This document shows positions 33,019 through 40,197 of a DNA stretch of 64,000 nt, piece after piece. The position numbers and the translations under genes are program-made. The notes under the pieces were generated by a model that did not search any database, was not told where the DNA came from, and worked only from the letters and a program-made list of their open reading frames with translations. The stretch comes from Polynucleobacter sp. 73C-SIWE. GTDB taxonomy: Bacteria > Pseudomonadota > Gammaproteobacteria > Burkholderiales > Burkholderiaceae. The stretch's first letter is position 1. Each line of letters opens with the position of its first letter. The stretch is from the NCBI RefSeq assembly GCF_018882465.1, contig NZ_JACVOK010000002.1, positions 62,001-126,000 on the forward strand, in the 5' to 3' direction.

Positions 33019-33903
33019 TTATAGCAGCTTATTTAATAAGCTTCTCATCTCCAGGATAGTTTCTGAGGGGGTTAAACCAATTGGGCCAACACCTTGACGA
33101 ACTAGACTATCAGCTGCTGTTGCATGTAGTTGTACGGCAATGCCCGTAGATTCCCATAAATTGAGTTGGTGGCGAACCCCCTGGACTGCGATTGCAGCAA
33201 TACTTCCCGTGAGAACGTCTCCCATGCCTCCGGTGCCCATGCCTGGATTGCCTTCTTGGCACTGCAGGGCAGGGTGTTTGGTTGAGCCAATTAAAGTGTG
33301 CTGACCCTTTAGGACAACAATACATTGCGTCAGTGCAATTAATTGTTCTAAAGTGGCTAAGCGATCAGATTGAACGTTCTCTGTAGCAATACCGAGTAGT
33401 TTAGCTGCTTCGCCTGGATGCGGTGTCAGCACAACCTGATCAGGAAATTGTTGATTACGATTTTGTAATGCCGATAAAAGATCTTTTGATTCTGCAATCA
33501 GATTGAGTGCATCTGCATCAATCATTAAAGGAATGCTTGGGTATTGAAGTACTCCAATGAGTAATCTAGAGGCAAGAGTGGACTTACCAAGTCCTGGGCC
33601 AATCGCAATGACATCAGGCTGAGTAATTCTTAAGACATCATCAATCTGTGTACTTGCCAATCGAATCATTAGTTCAGGAGACTCTGGGCATGCTTTTGCG
33701 GATGCGGGGTCTAATATTTCTAGAATGGTCCAGCCAGCACCTAGATGCAGGCAGGCATTGCCAGCAAGTAAAAGGGCGCCTGCCATCCCTGGCGCGCCGC
33801 CTATTAAAAGAGCTTTACCTGCAGTGCCTTTATGTTCACTAGCACCGCGTTTTAAGCGCTTGGCTAATGCAAAAGTGTCCAGTTTTGATGTTGGTGCGGT
33901 CAT
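33019..33903 (-). CDS. nnrD: NAD(P)HX dehydratase
   Basis: A 294-residue ribokinase-fold enzyme that repairs hydrated NAD(P)H using ADP or ATP. Motifs: LIGGAPGMAGALLLAGNACL, AIGPGLGKS, MIDADALNLIA, VLTPHPGEAAKLLG, VVLKGQHTLIG and NPGMGTGGMGDVLTG (catalytic GMGD). The NnrE epimerase domain, fused N-terminally in many bacteria, is missing here, and must be encoded elsewhere. Confidence 0.95.
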   Translation of the reverse strand: MTAPTSKLDTFALAKRLKRGASEHKGTAGKALLIGGAPGMAGALLLAGNACLHLGAGWTILEILDPASAKACPESPELMIRLASTQIDDVLRITQPDVIAIGPGLGKSTLASRLLIGVLQYPSIPLMIDADALNLIAESKDLLSALQNRNQQFPDQVVLTPHPGEAAKLLGIATENVQSDRLATLEQLIALTQCIVVLKGQHTLIGSTKHPALQCQEGNPGMGTGGMGDVLTGSIAAIAVQGVRHQLNLWESTGIAVQLHATAADSLVRQGVGPIGLTPSETILEMRSLLNKLL

Positions 33904-33965
33904 ATCAGTAGTATCACCCTGATTGGGGTGTTTGAACTCATTGTAAGAGAGAGTATGCTGAAAAT

Positions 33966-35381
33966 ATGAAGATCCAATTTCTTGGTGCTGCTGGTGAGGT
34001 TACTGGTTCACGTCATTCTGTAGAGCTCACTCTTGCTGGAAGGCAGAAGCGCTTTATGGTTGACTATGGAATGTTTCAAGGTGGGCGAGAGGCTACGAAT
34101 AAAAATATAGAGCCCTTACCATTCTCACCCAACGATCTTGATTTTATAGTGCTGACGCACGCACACATTGATCACAGCGGTCTATTACCACGTTTGTGCG
34201 CTCAGGGATTTAGCGGCCCTATTTATTGCACTACCGCCACTTTTGAGTTGTTAAAAATTTTGCTACCGGATAGCGCGTATTTACAGCGTGCTGATGTTGA
34301 TAGAGCAGATCGCAAGCAGAAAGCTGGAAAGTGGCGCGGGGAAATGCCCATCGCCTTATATTCTCGTGAAGAGGTGGATCTCGCTTTATCGCAATTTACA
34401 GTTTTGCAATATGGGCAAGTAGTTGAGGCGATCCCAGGTATTCAATTAGAGTTTCGCAATGCAGGGCATATTCTGGGGTCGGCAATAGCCATCATAGATA
34501 TCACTGAAGATAATGCCCAGAAAAAGCGCTGTGTTTTTTCGGGAGACATTGGGATGAAGGGCAAAGTTCTGATGCCTGACCCCGACGTCATTTCAAATGC
34601 TGATGTGCTACTTGTTGAGTCAACTTATGGAGATCGCCAGCACCGTAGCTTGCAAGATACTGAAGATGAATTAGTGGAGGTGATTTCATCCACAATGACT
34701 GCACACGGCAATATTGTGATGCCTGCTTTTGCAGTTGGCCGTACACAAGAAATTTTATTCCTATTGATTGATCTTGTGAGAAGAGGGCGCCTGCCGCATT
34801 TAAGTATTTGGGTGGATTCACCTATGGCAACTGCTGCCACCCATTTGACTCAGCATTTCTTTTCACAGTTAGATAGTCAGTCTCAGGCAACATTTGAATG
34901 GTTCAAGGCCAATCCAGAGTCTGTCGATTTACGATTTATCGCTGATGTTGAGGAATCTAAGGCGCTCAATAAAATCAAAGGAGGCGCCATCATTATCTCG
35001 GCAAGTGGCATGTGCGATGCTGGACGCATTGTTCATCATTTGGCCAGTAATCTACCGCGTGAGCAAAATGCCATCATCATTACGGGATTTCAAGCGTATG
35101 GAAGTTTGGGTAGACGCCTGGTGGATAAAGCTAAGAAGGTACGCTTATTTGGTGAGGAGGTACTCGTGAAGGCATCCATCCACACCATCGGAGGATTATC
35201 TGCCCATGCGGATCGGGCTGGCTTGCTAGATTGGCTGAAGGGATTTGAGCTGCCGCCTAAATCAGTCTTTGTGGTTCATGGTGAGCCCGAGTCTTCCTCG
35301 GTATTTGCTGAATGTATCCGAGATGAATTGGGCTGGAAAAACGTCATCATCCCTGAACGCTTACATACCTACCCTTGTTAG
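33966..35381 (+). CDS. MBL-fold/beta-CASP RNA nuclease
   Basis: A 471-residue metallo-beta-lactamase-fold protein with a beta-CASP insertion, related to CPSF-73/YSH1-type RNA processing nucleases. Zinc motifs: THAHIDHSGLLP (HxHxDH), NAGHILGS, FSGDIG, then the beta-CASP region LVESTYGDR and IISASGMCDAGRIVHHL, and the C-terminal GGLSAHADRAGLLDWL with VFVVHGEPESS. All catalytic positions are intact. It is likely an RNA endo/exonuclease; targets unknown. It is divergent from nnrD and stands alone. Confidence 0.92.
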   Translation: MKIQFLGAAGEVTGSRHSVELTLAGRQKRFMVDYGMFQGGREATNKNIEPLPFSPNDLDFIVLTHAHIDHSGLLPRLCAQGFSGPIYCTTATFELLKILLPDSAYLQRADVDRADRKQKAGKWRGEMPIALYSREEVDLALSQFTVLQYGQVVEAIPGIQLEFRNAGHILGSAIAIIDITEDNAQKKRCVFSGDIGMKGKVLMPDPDVISNADVLLVESTYGDRQHRSLQDTEDELVEVISSTMTAHGNIVMPAFAVGRTQEILFLLIDLVRRGRLPHLSIWVDSPMATAATHLTQHFFSQLDSQSQATFEWFKANPESVDLRFIADVEESKALNKIKGGAIIISASGMCDAGRIVHHLASNLPREQNAIIITGFQAYGSLGRRLVDKAKKVRLFGEEVLVKASIHTIGGLSAHADRAGLLDWLKGFELPPKSVFVVHGEPESSSVFAECIRDELGWKNVIIPERLHTYPC

Positions 35382-35420
35382 GCTAATGACCAGATCCTGC
35401 TTGTATTGATTGACATAAAA

Positions 35421-35442
35421 AAACCGCGGCGGACCGCGGTTT
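35421..35442. terminator. Bidirectional terminator
   Basis: AAACCGCGG (35421-35429), loop CGGA, CCGCGGTTT (35434-35442), with A run before and T-rich after, between convergent genes. Confidence 0.9.
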
Positions 35443-35461
35443 GATTTAGCTGAAGAAAAAA

Positions 35462-35656
35462 TTACTTCTTAGCGTCTGCTGCTGGAGCCGCTGCTGGAGC
35501 TGCTGGTGCAGCTGCTTTCTTAGCTTCTTCCATGTGAGCTGCTTCTGCGCCATGCTTTTCGCCGCCCATATCAATGTCGCCGTCGCCTTTGATGAGTAAA
35601 TAGGCGGTGGCACTAATTAATACCAGTACCATGATGATGATTGCACGGTTGCTCAT
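35462..35656 (-). CDS. Small membrane-anchored Ala-rich protein
   Basis: A 64-residue protein: a single N-terminal helix (AIIIMVLVLISATAYLLI), an acidic GDGDIDMGGEK segment, and an Ala/Pro/Lys tail (KKAAAPAAPAAAPAADAKK). It looks like a single-pass inner-membrane protein with a soluble tail. No family recognised. A good GGAAAAGC-type site lies just before the ATG. Confidence 0.65.
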   Translation of the reverse strand: MSNRAIIIMVLVLISATAYLLIKGDGDIDMGGEKHGAEAAHMEEAKKAAAPAAPAAAPAADAKK

Positions 35657-35740
35657 TGCTTTTCCTTCAGTTTGGTTGAAATTAGCCCAATATTAACCCT
35701 TGTTGGAGCCGGGGTAAATCCCAACTACCCCTAAGGATCT

Positions 35741-35759
35741 CTAAATCAGGCTGATTTAG
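35741..35759. promoter_or_regulatory. Perfect palindrome upstream of the LOG gene
   Basis: CTAAATCAGGCTGATTTAG reads as two 8-base arms separated by three bases. It lies 95 bases before the LOG ATG and about 85 bases before the divergent small gene's start at 35656. Half-site shared with 30431. Size and symmetry suit a dimeric repressor site. Confidence 0.45.
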
Positions 35760-35853
35760 GTATTAATACTAAGTTTTGGGCAGAATGATTAGGTCTTATT
35801 GCCATAAATGTAAGGGGTAAGATGGGCATGACACCGATACCTAAGGCAAGCAT

Positions 35854-36711
35854 ATGAGTTCAAAGCTCCCCATTAATAACGCTCAGACCATTACAGATTT
35901 TTTAAGTCTGGAGCCTCATCAAATTTCTGAAGAGAGTTCAGAAGAGTCTTATAAGTTTGCATTTGATGATGAAGCATTTTTAGCGCGCAGAGAAACGATT
36001 GGAATTCGTTTCGAGTTAGAGTTGTTAAAGCCAGAAATTCTACTCAGCGAGCATGGCATTGATCACACCATCACAGTCTTTGGCTCAACGCGTTTTGTGA
36101 GTCATGAAAAAGCCTTGGAAATGGAAAAGGGCGCTCAGACTGCTGATGAGAAGGCTAAAGCAAATAAAGCCTTACTGCATTCTCGCTATTATGAATCTGC
36201 TCGTGAGTTTGGTGCCATGGTTGCCCAGTACAACAACGCCCAGACTGAGGACTCCAATAAATTACATATTTGTACTGGTGGCGGACCCGGAATTATGGAG
36301 GCTGCTAATCGCGGTGCATTTGAAGCGGGGGATAAAACGATTGGCTTTAACATTAGCTTGCCACGAGAGCAGCACCCTAATCCATACATCAGTCCAGGTT
36401 TAAGTTTTCGTTTCCACTATTTTGCTTTGCGTAAGATGCACTTCATGCTGCGGGCAAGAGCAATCGTTGCATTTCCTGGCGGATTTGGCTCCTTTGATGA
36501 GCTCTTTGAGGTACTCACCTTAATGCAGACTAAAAAGGTAACCCGCTTTCCAGTCATTCTGATGGGTAAAGAGTTTTGGAATCAGATGGTCCATTTTCAG
36601 GAGATGATTGAGTTTGGCGTGATTGATGAGGGCGACATGAAGGTGATCCACTTTGCTGAGACGGCAGAAGAGGCCTGGGGAATTATCAGTAATCACTATC
36701 AATTAAGTTGA
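35854..36711 (+). CDS. LOG family protein (TIGR00730)
   Basis: A 285-residue Rossmann-fold protein of the LOG family, which includes cytokinin nucleoside 5'-monophosphate phosphoribohydrolases and PpnN-type nucleotide hydrolases. Seen: TVFGSTRF, CTGGGPGIMEAANRGAFEAG, and FALRKMHFMLRARAIVAFPGGFGSFDELFEVL with the PGGxG..E active site (Ser in place of the common Thr). An N-terminal extension of about 60 residues precedes the core. Nucleotide monophosphate hydrolysis is likely. Confidence 0.9.
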   Translation: MSSKLPINNAQTITDFLSLEPHQISEESSEESYKFAFDDEAFLARRETIGIRFELELLKPEILLSEHGIDHTITVFGSTRFVSHEKALEMEKGAQTADEKAKANKALLHSRYYESAREFGAMVAQYNNAQTEDSNKLHICTGGGPGIMEAANRGAFEAGDKTIGFNISLPREQHPNPYISPGLSFRFHYFALRKMHFMLRARAIVAFPGGFGSFDELFEVLTLMQTKKVTRFPVILMGKEFWNQMVHFQEMIEFGVIDEGDMKVIHFAETAEEAWGIISNHYQLS

Positions 36712-36763
36712 TAGAGTCTAACCAGGCAATCGCTTCGCCTGTAAAATACGTAAAAGCCTAATC

Positions 36764-37276
36764 ATGACTCCACAAGACGCCAGCATCGCTTCCTCTCTAG
36801 ATCTACCCAGCTACTTACTGGGTGCCGTCATGCTATTGCTGGTGATGATTTTTCATGGCCTTGTACTGCTGCAAATTGCCAAACGATATGAAGTTAAATC
36901 TTTTTTGTATTTGGCTGAAAAGAAATATTCAGAAGTTAGTCTAAGTTTCTACATTAGTATTTTTTGTTTGTTCTTAACGCATATCGCTGAAATAATTATT
37001 TGGGGTATTGCTCTGTATGCTTTCAAGCTAGTTCCGGCCTTAGGTCAAAGTATTTTGTTTAGCGGTAGCACTTATACCGCTATGGGGTTCATGGAAGATA
37101 TCCTGCCTGAAGGCTGGAAAATGTTAGCTGTCATTATTGCCTTCTCTGGTATGTTTGCTTTTGCCTGGACTGCCTCGGTCATGATCTCCATGACTAAAAA
37201 CTTTCGTCAAGCCTATACCAAGCATCACATGGAAAAACTCAATATTTCTTCTGAAGTCATTGATCGTTTTAAATAG
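36764..37276 (+). CDS. Two-helix ion-channel-like membrane protein
   Basis: A 170-residue membrane protein with helices at residues about 14-38, 65-90 and 115-140. The segment FSGSTYTAMGFMEDILPEGWKML before the last helix resembles the pore loop of two-helix K+ channels, but the canonical TVGYG filter reads TYTAMGF. The C-terminal tail (NFRQAYTKHHMEKL) is basic and cytosolic. The next gene starts four bases later, so the two are probably co-translated. Confidence 0.65.
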   Translation: MTPQDASIASSLDLPSYLLGAVMLLLVMIFHGLVLLQIAKRYEVKSFLYLAEKKYSEVSLSFYISIFCLFLTHIAEIIIWGIALYAFKLVPALGQSILFSGSTYTAMGFMEDILPEGWKMLAVIIAFSGMFAFAWTASVMISMTKNFRQAYTKHHMEKLNISSEVIDRFK

Positions 37277-37279
37277 GAT

Positions 37280-38497
37280 ATGACCAAGATATGGGATGCC
37301 GTCATCATTGGCGGAGGAGCAGCCGGCTTATTTTGTGCCGGAGTCGCAGGTCAACTAGGAAAAAAAGTATTAGTTCTTGATCATGCTCCAGTATTAGGTG
37401 AGAAGATCCGTATTAGCGGCGGTGGCCGCTGTAACTTTACTAATGTGCACAGTAGTCCGGCGAATTTTCTTTCTTTGAATCCCCATTTCGTCAAAAGTGC
37501 ACTTGCTAAATATCCATCAAAAGAGTTTATCAAGCTAGTGAGCACCTACGGTATTGCTTATCACGAGAAGCATCAGGGACAACTCTTTTGTGATGACTCT
37601 GCCAAGCAAATTATTGAGATGCTGATGTCAGAGTGCGCTAAGGGTAAGGTCAGTATCCGTAATCCTGTTTCGGTTGAGTCTATTGCCCGCGATGCATCCG
37701 GCTGGAATGTCCATACCAACGTGGGAATTGAAAAAACTAAGGCAGTGGTGATGGCTACAGGTGGTTTGCCAGTTCCGGCAATTGGCGCTACTGCTTACTC
37801 ATTGGATATCGCAAAACAATTTGGGCTTTCGGTAGTAGACCCACGGCCCGCATTGGTACCGCTATCGTTTACTGCAGATAACTTCAGCAATCTTAATGAT
37901 CTAGCTGGCCTAAGTGTTCCCGTCAGAATTGCCTCGGGTTCAAAAGGCCATCGTTATGGCGCCTGCCGATTTAATGAAGACTTGCTCTTGACCCATAAGG
38001 GCTTATCGGGTCCAGCAGTTCTACAGGCAAGTAGTTATTGGGTTGAGGGTGAGCCGATTCATATTGACTGGCTCGGTGCCGTTGAGGTGGAGGGTGGATT
38101 TAATTGTGATACGTTATTTAATGATGATGTTAATCGTTTAAAACTTGCTGAGACCATACTGTCTTCTGTTTTGCCGCAGCGCTTAGCCAAAGCCTTTGCT
38201 GATCAAAGAAATCTCAGTGGTCGCAAATGGGCTGAGGTATCCAAGAAAGATCGTCAAGCCCTAAAGGAGTTACTCACCAATTGGTCTGTGAAGCCTGCTG
38301 GGACTTTGGGCTGGAAAAAGGCCGAGGTTATGTTAGGTGGTGTAGATACGAAAGAGCTAGATGGCCAGACCATGATGTCACGTGCACATCCGGGGCTATT
38401 TTTTATCGGCGAGTGTGTTGATGTTACTGGTCACTTGGGTGGTCATAACTTTCAATGGGCTTGGGCCAGTGGTTTTGTCTGTGCCCAGGCGATCTAA
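37280..38497 (+). CDS. YhiN/HI0933-like flavoprotein
   Basis: A 405-residue NAD(P)/FAD-dependent oxidoreductase. Seen: IIGGGAAGLFCAGVAGQLGK (FAD fold), EKIRISGGGRCNFTN (the family signature), VVMATGGLPVPAIGATAYS, and GHLGGHNFQWAWASGFVCA at the C-terminus. The family is widespread but its substrate is unknown. Starts three bases after the pore-like gene stop. Confidence 0.92.
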   Translation: MTKIWDAVIIGGGAAGLFCAGVAGQLGKKVLVLDHAPVLGEKIRISGGGRCNFTNVHSSPANFLSLNPHFVKSALAKYPSKEFIKLVSTYGIAYHEKHQGQLFCDDSAKQIIEMLMSECAKGKVSIRNPVSVESIARDASGWNVHTNVGIEKTKAVVMATGGLPVPAIGATAYSLDIAKQFGLSVVDPRPALVPLSFTADNFSNLNDLAGLSVPVRIASGSKGHRYGACRFNEDLLLTHKGLSGPAVLQASSYWVEGEPIHIDWLGAVEVEGGFNCDTLFNDDVNRLKLAETILSSVLPQRLAKAFADQRNLSGRKWAEVSKKDRQALKELLTNWSVKPAGTLGWKKAEVMLGGVDTKELDGQTMMSRAHPGLFFIGECVDVTGHLGGHNFQWAWASGFVCAQAI

Positions 38498-38526
38498 GAT
38501 TTAATCACTTTTTGCCCTATAAAGTA

Positions 38527-38913
38527 TTAAGGCTGATTTCTCATCCAGTCAGCAGTATTAAAGAGAGACTCTTCTAACTGCTTGGCGACATTACCCTCAA
38601 TGCCACATTCTTGAAGTGCTTGATACATGCAAGCTAGCCACTGATTACGTTCATCTAAGCCGATCTTAAAGGGGAGATGTCTGGCCCTCAGCATGGGGTG
38701 ACCATATTTGGGTGAATAAACATCTGGGCCACCCATCCAACCGGTTAGGAAGAACTTCAGCTTTTCTCGAGAGCTGGAAAGATCTTGAGGGTGCATAGCC
38801 CTCAAATCAGAAAACTCAGGCTCTAGGGCCATTAAATCGTAGAAGCGGTCGACGATCTCATCTACTCGATCGATCCCACCGATTGCCTCATAAATTGTCT
38901 GTCTTTCAGTCAT
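38527..38913 (-). CDS. Group II truncated haemoglobin
   Basis: A 128-residue small haem protein binding oxygen or NO. Seen: YEAIGGIDRVDEIVDRFYD (helix A/B), MHPQDLSSSREKLKFFLTGWMGGP (helix E), RHLPFKIGLDERNQWLACM with the proximal His and the Trp typical of group II at G8. Likely oxygen or NO handling. Monocistronic by layout. Confidence 0.93.
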   Translation of the reverse strand: MTERQTIYEAIGGIDRVDEIVDRFYDLMALEPEFSDLRAMHPQDLSSSREKLKFFLTGWMGGPDVYSPKYGHPMLRARHLPFKIGLDERNQWLACMYQALQECGIEGNVAKQLEESLFNTADWMRNQP

Positions 38914-38946
38914 ATTGTCATTTTAATGCCTTAAATTAGGGGGAAA

Positions 38947-38973
38947 TTGGCAGTTTGCTAATTTCGGTATAGA
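38947..38973 (+). promoter_or_regulatory. Candidate sigma-70 promoter of phasin-like gene
   Basis: TTGGCA (38947-38952) and TATAGA (38968-38973) are separated by 15 bases, slightly short, ending 46 bases before the ATG at 39020. Confidence 0.35.
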
Positions 38974-39019
38974 GTTGAAGTGAAGACTTTCATAAACCCT
39001 TATTGATAGGAGCTCAAAA

Positions 39020-39547
39020 ATGGATGCAAAAGAATTGCAAAAATGGCAACGTGAAAAAGCTAAAGAAATGTTTGATTACTCACATACGCTATTAGAGGCT
39101 GCGAAGAAGCTCAGCGAGCATCATCTTGCAGAGATGGAGTGGGGTATGAAAAATGCCTTGGAGAGCGCAAAGTCAGCTGCTAAGAATGATTTGGCAAAGC
39201 TAAAAGATTTGCAGGAAGAGGCTGCTAAAGAGGCTGCTAAACGCGCAGCCACTTATCAGAAGAAAGTTAAATCTGTTTTAAAGGATCTCGGTGATAGCGC
39301 TGCAGATGAGACAGAAAAGCACCTGGAGAAAGTTCGCGCTTCTTTAGTAACCTGGCTTGAAGACGCCGAAAACAAAATGCCCGCACAGGCAGATAAGTTA
39401 TCAAAAGTGGTTCATGAGATGTCCACCACTGGACAGAAGATGTTCAAAGAAGGGCGCCGCATCGTAAATGAAGTTGCAGACGCTGCTGAAAAGAATATTG
39501 ACGATATGGTCAAGAAATCTTCGGGATCCAAGAAAAAGTCTGACTAA
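39020..39547 (+). CDS. Phasin-like coiled-coil protein
   Basis: A 175-residue, almost wholly helical, Ala/Lys/Glu-rich protein with no signal peptide and long heptad-like stretches (LAKLKDLQEEAAKEAAKRAATYQ, HLEKVRASLVTWLEDAE), ending KKSSGSKKKSD. It resembles phasins that coat polyhydroxybutyrate granules and the PhaM/PhaF type with a basic tail that binds DNA. The 3-hydroxybutyrate dehydrogenase at 20946 agrees with PHB metabolism. AGGAG precedes the ATG. Confidence 0.6.
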   Translation: MDAKELQKWQREKAKEMFDYSHTLLEAAKKLSEHHLAEMEWGMKNALESAKSAAKNDLAKLKDLQEEAAKEAAKRAATYQKKVKSVLKDLGDSAADETEKHLEKVRASLVTWLEDAENKMPAQADKLSKVVHEMSTTGQKMFKEGRRIVNEVADAAEKNIDDMVKKSSGSKKKSD

Positions 39548-39576
39548 TGAGCTAACGCAGTACTTTATTCACAGTC

Positions 39577-39608
39577 AAAACCGCCTCAAATATTGGGGCG
39601 GTTTTTTA
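39577..39608 (+). terminator. Terminator after phasin-like gene
   Basis: AAACCGCC (39578-39585) and GGCGGTTT around a ten-base loop, followed by six Ts. Its right end touches the stop of the convergent gene at 39606. Confidence 0.88.
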
Positions 39609-39827
39609 TTGCCAGCCCTGTATCCATAGCTCGCTATTGGTGAGGTCACGCCAGGCAATCAGCGAAACCTTCTTTGTATAGACTGCCTCAATTTCAACAA
39701 ACTCAATTTTTTCGTTTGGTGGCTCCGGAAGAATGACTTTACTTACCAAGAAATGCTTCTGTTTAGCAATCGGTTTCACTGCTGTCCATTTAGTCAGTAA
39801 AAGTTTCTTGGGGCTCAGTGGATTCAT
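39606..39827 (-). CDS. TIGR02450 family Trp-rich protein
   Basis: A 73-residue protein starting NPLSPKKLLLTKWTAVKP and containing EKHFLV-like KQKHFLVSKV, IEFVEIEAVYTKK and AWRDLTNSELWIQGW, which is the pattern of the TIGR02450 Trp-rich family of unknown function. I start at the ATG at 39827; the longer reading from 39902 overlaps the upstream lipoprotein gene. Seven bases separate it from that gene, so an operon is likely. Confidence 0.85.
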   Translation of the reverse strand: MNPLSPKKLLLTKWTAVKPIAKQKHFLVSKVILPEPPNEKIEFVEIEAVYTKKVSLIAWRDLTNSELWIQGWQ

Positions 39828-39834
39828 GGCTGTT

Positions 39835-40140
39835 TTAGAGAGCATTGCATTGATAGTTCCTTTCTCTGGTAATGAGTTCACCAGAGGACGGAGTAAAAAC
39901 ATGGCTTGAATTTTGGATCACTGGTGGGCATTTTTCATCAAAGTAGCTTTGATTACCCAGGCTGCCGCAATAGTCAAGCTTGAGATTCTGAAATTCCATC
40001 TGCGCTTTTCTTAGCACCATAGAAATTTTCATCTCCGTAGCTGAGTTACAACTCCAACTCGTATAGGTTTCACGCTCGCAGGCTAATAAGCTGAATAGAG
40101 TAAGAGCCAAGACGCTAAGTCGAATCAATTTCAGGTGCAT
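39835..40140 (-). CDS. Small lipoprotein
   Basis: A 101-residue predicted lipoprotein with signal MHLKLIRLSVLALTLFSLLAC (lipobox LLAC). The mature part has four more cysteines (in SWSCNS, LDYCGS, EKCPP and YQCNA), an even number that could form two disulfides. No family recognised. Shares an operon with the TIGR02450 gene. Confidence 0.7.
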   Translation of the reverse strand: MHLKLIRLSVLALTLFSLLACERETYTSWSCNSATEMKISMVLRKAQMEFQNLKLDYCGSLGNQSYFDEKCPPVIQNSSHVFTPSSGELITRERNYQCNAL

Positions 40141-40197
40141 GAGCTTAGCATAGCGAATATTTTGAATCCGCGTCTAGCGCGCATCAGAAGCGAATGA

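Noticed and set aside
39827-39902. Longer reading of the TIGR02450 protein
   Set aside because: It would overlap the lipoprotein coding sequence by 68 bases; the family's own start is NPLSPKKLL at the internal ATG.
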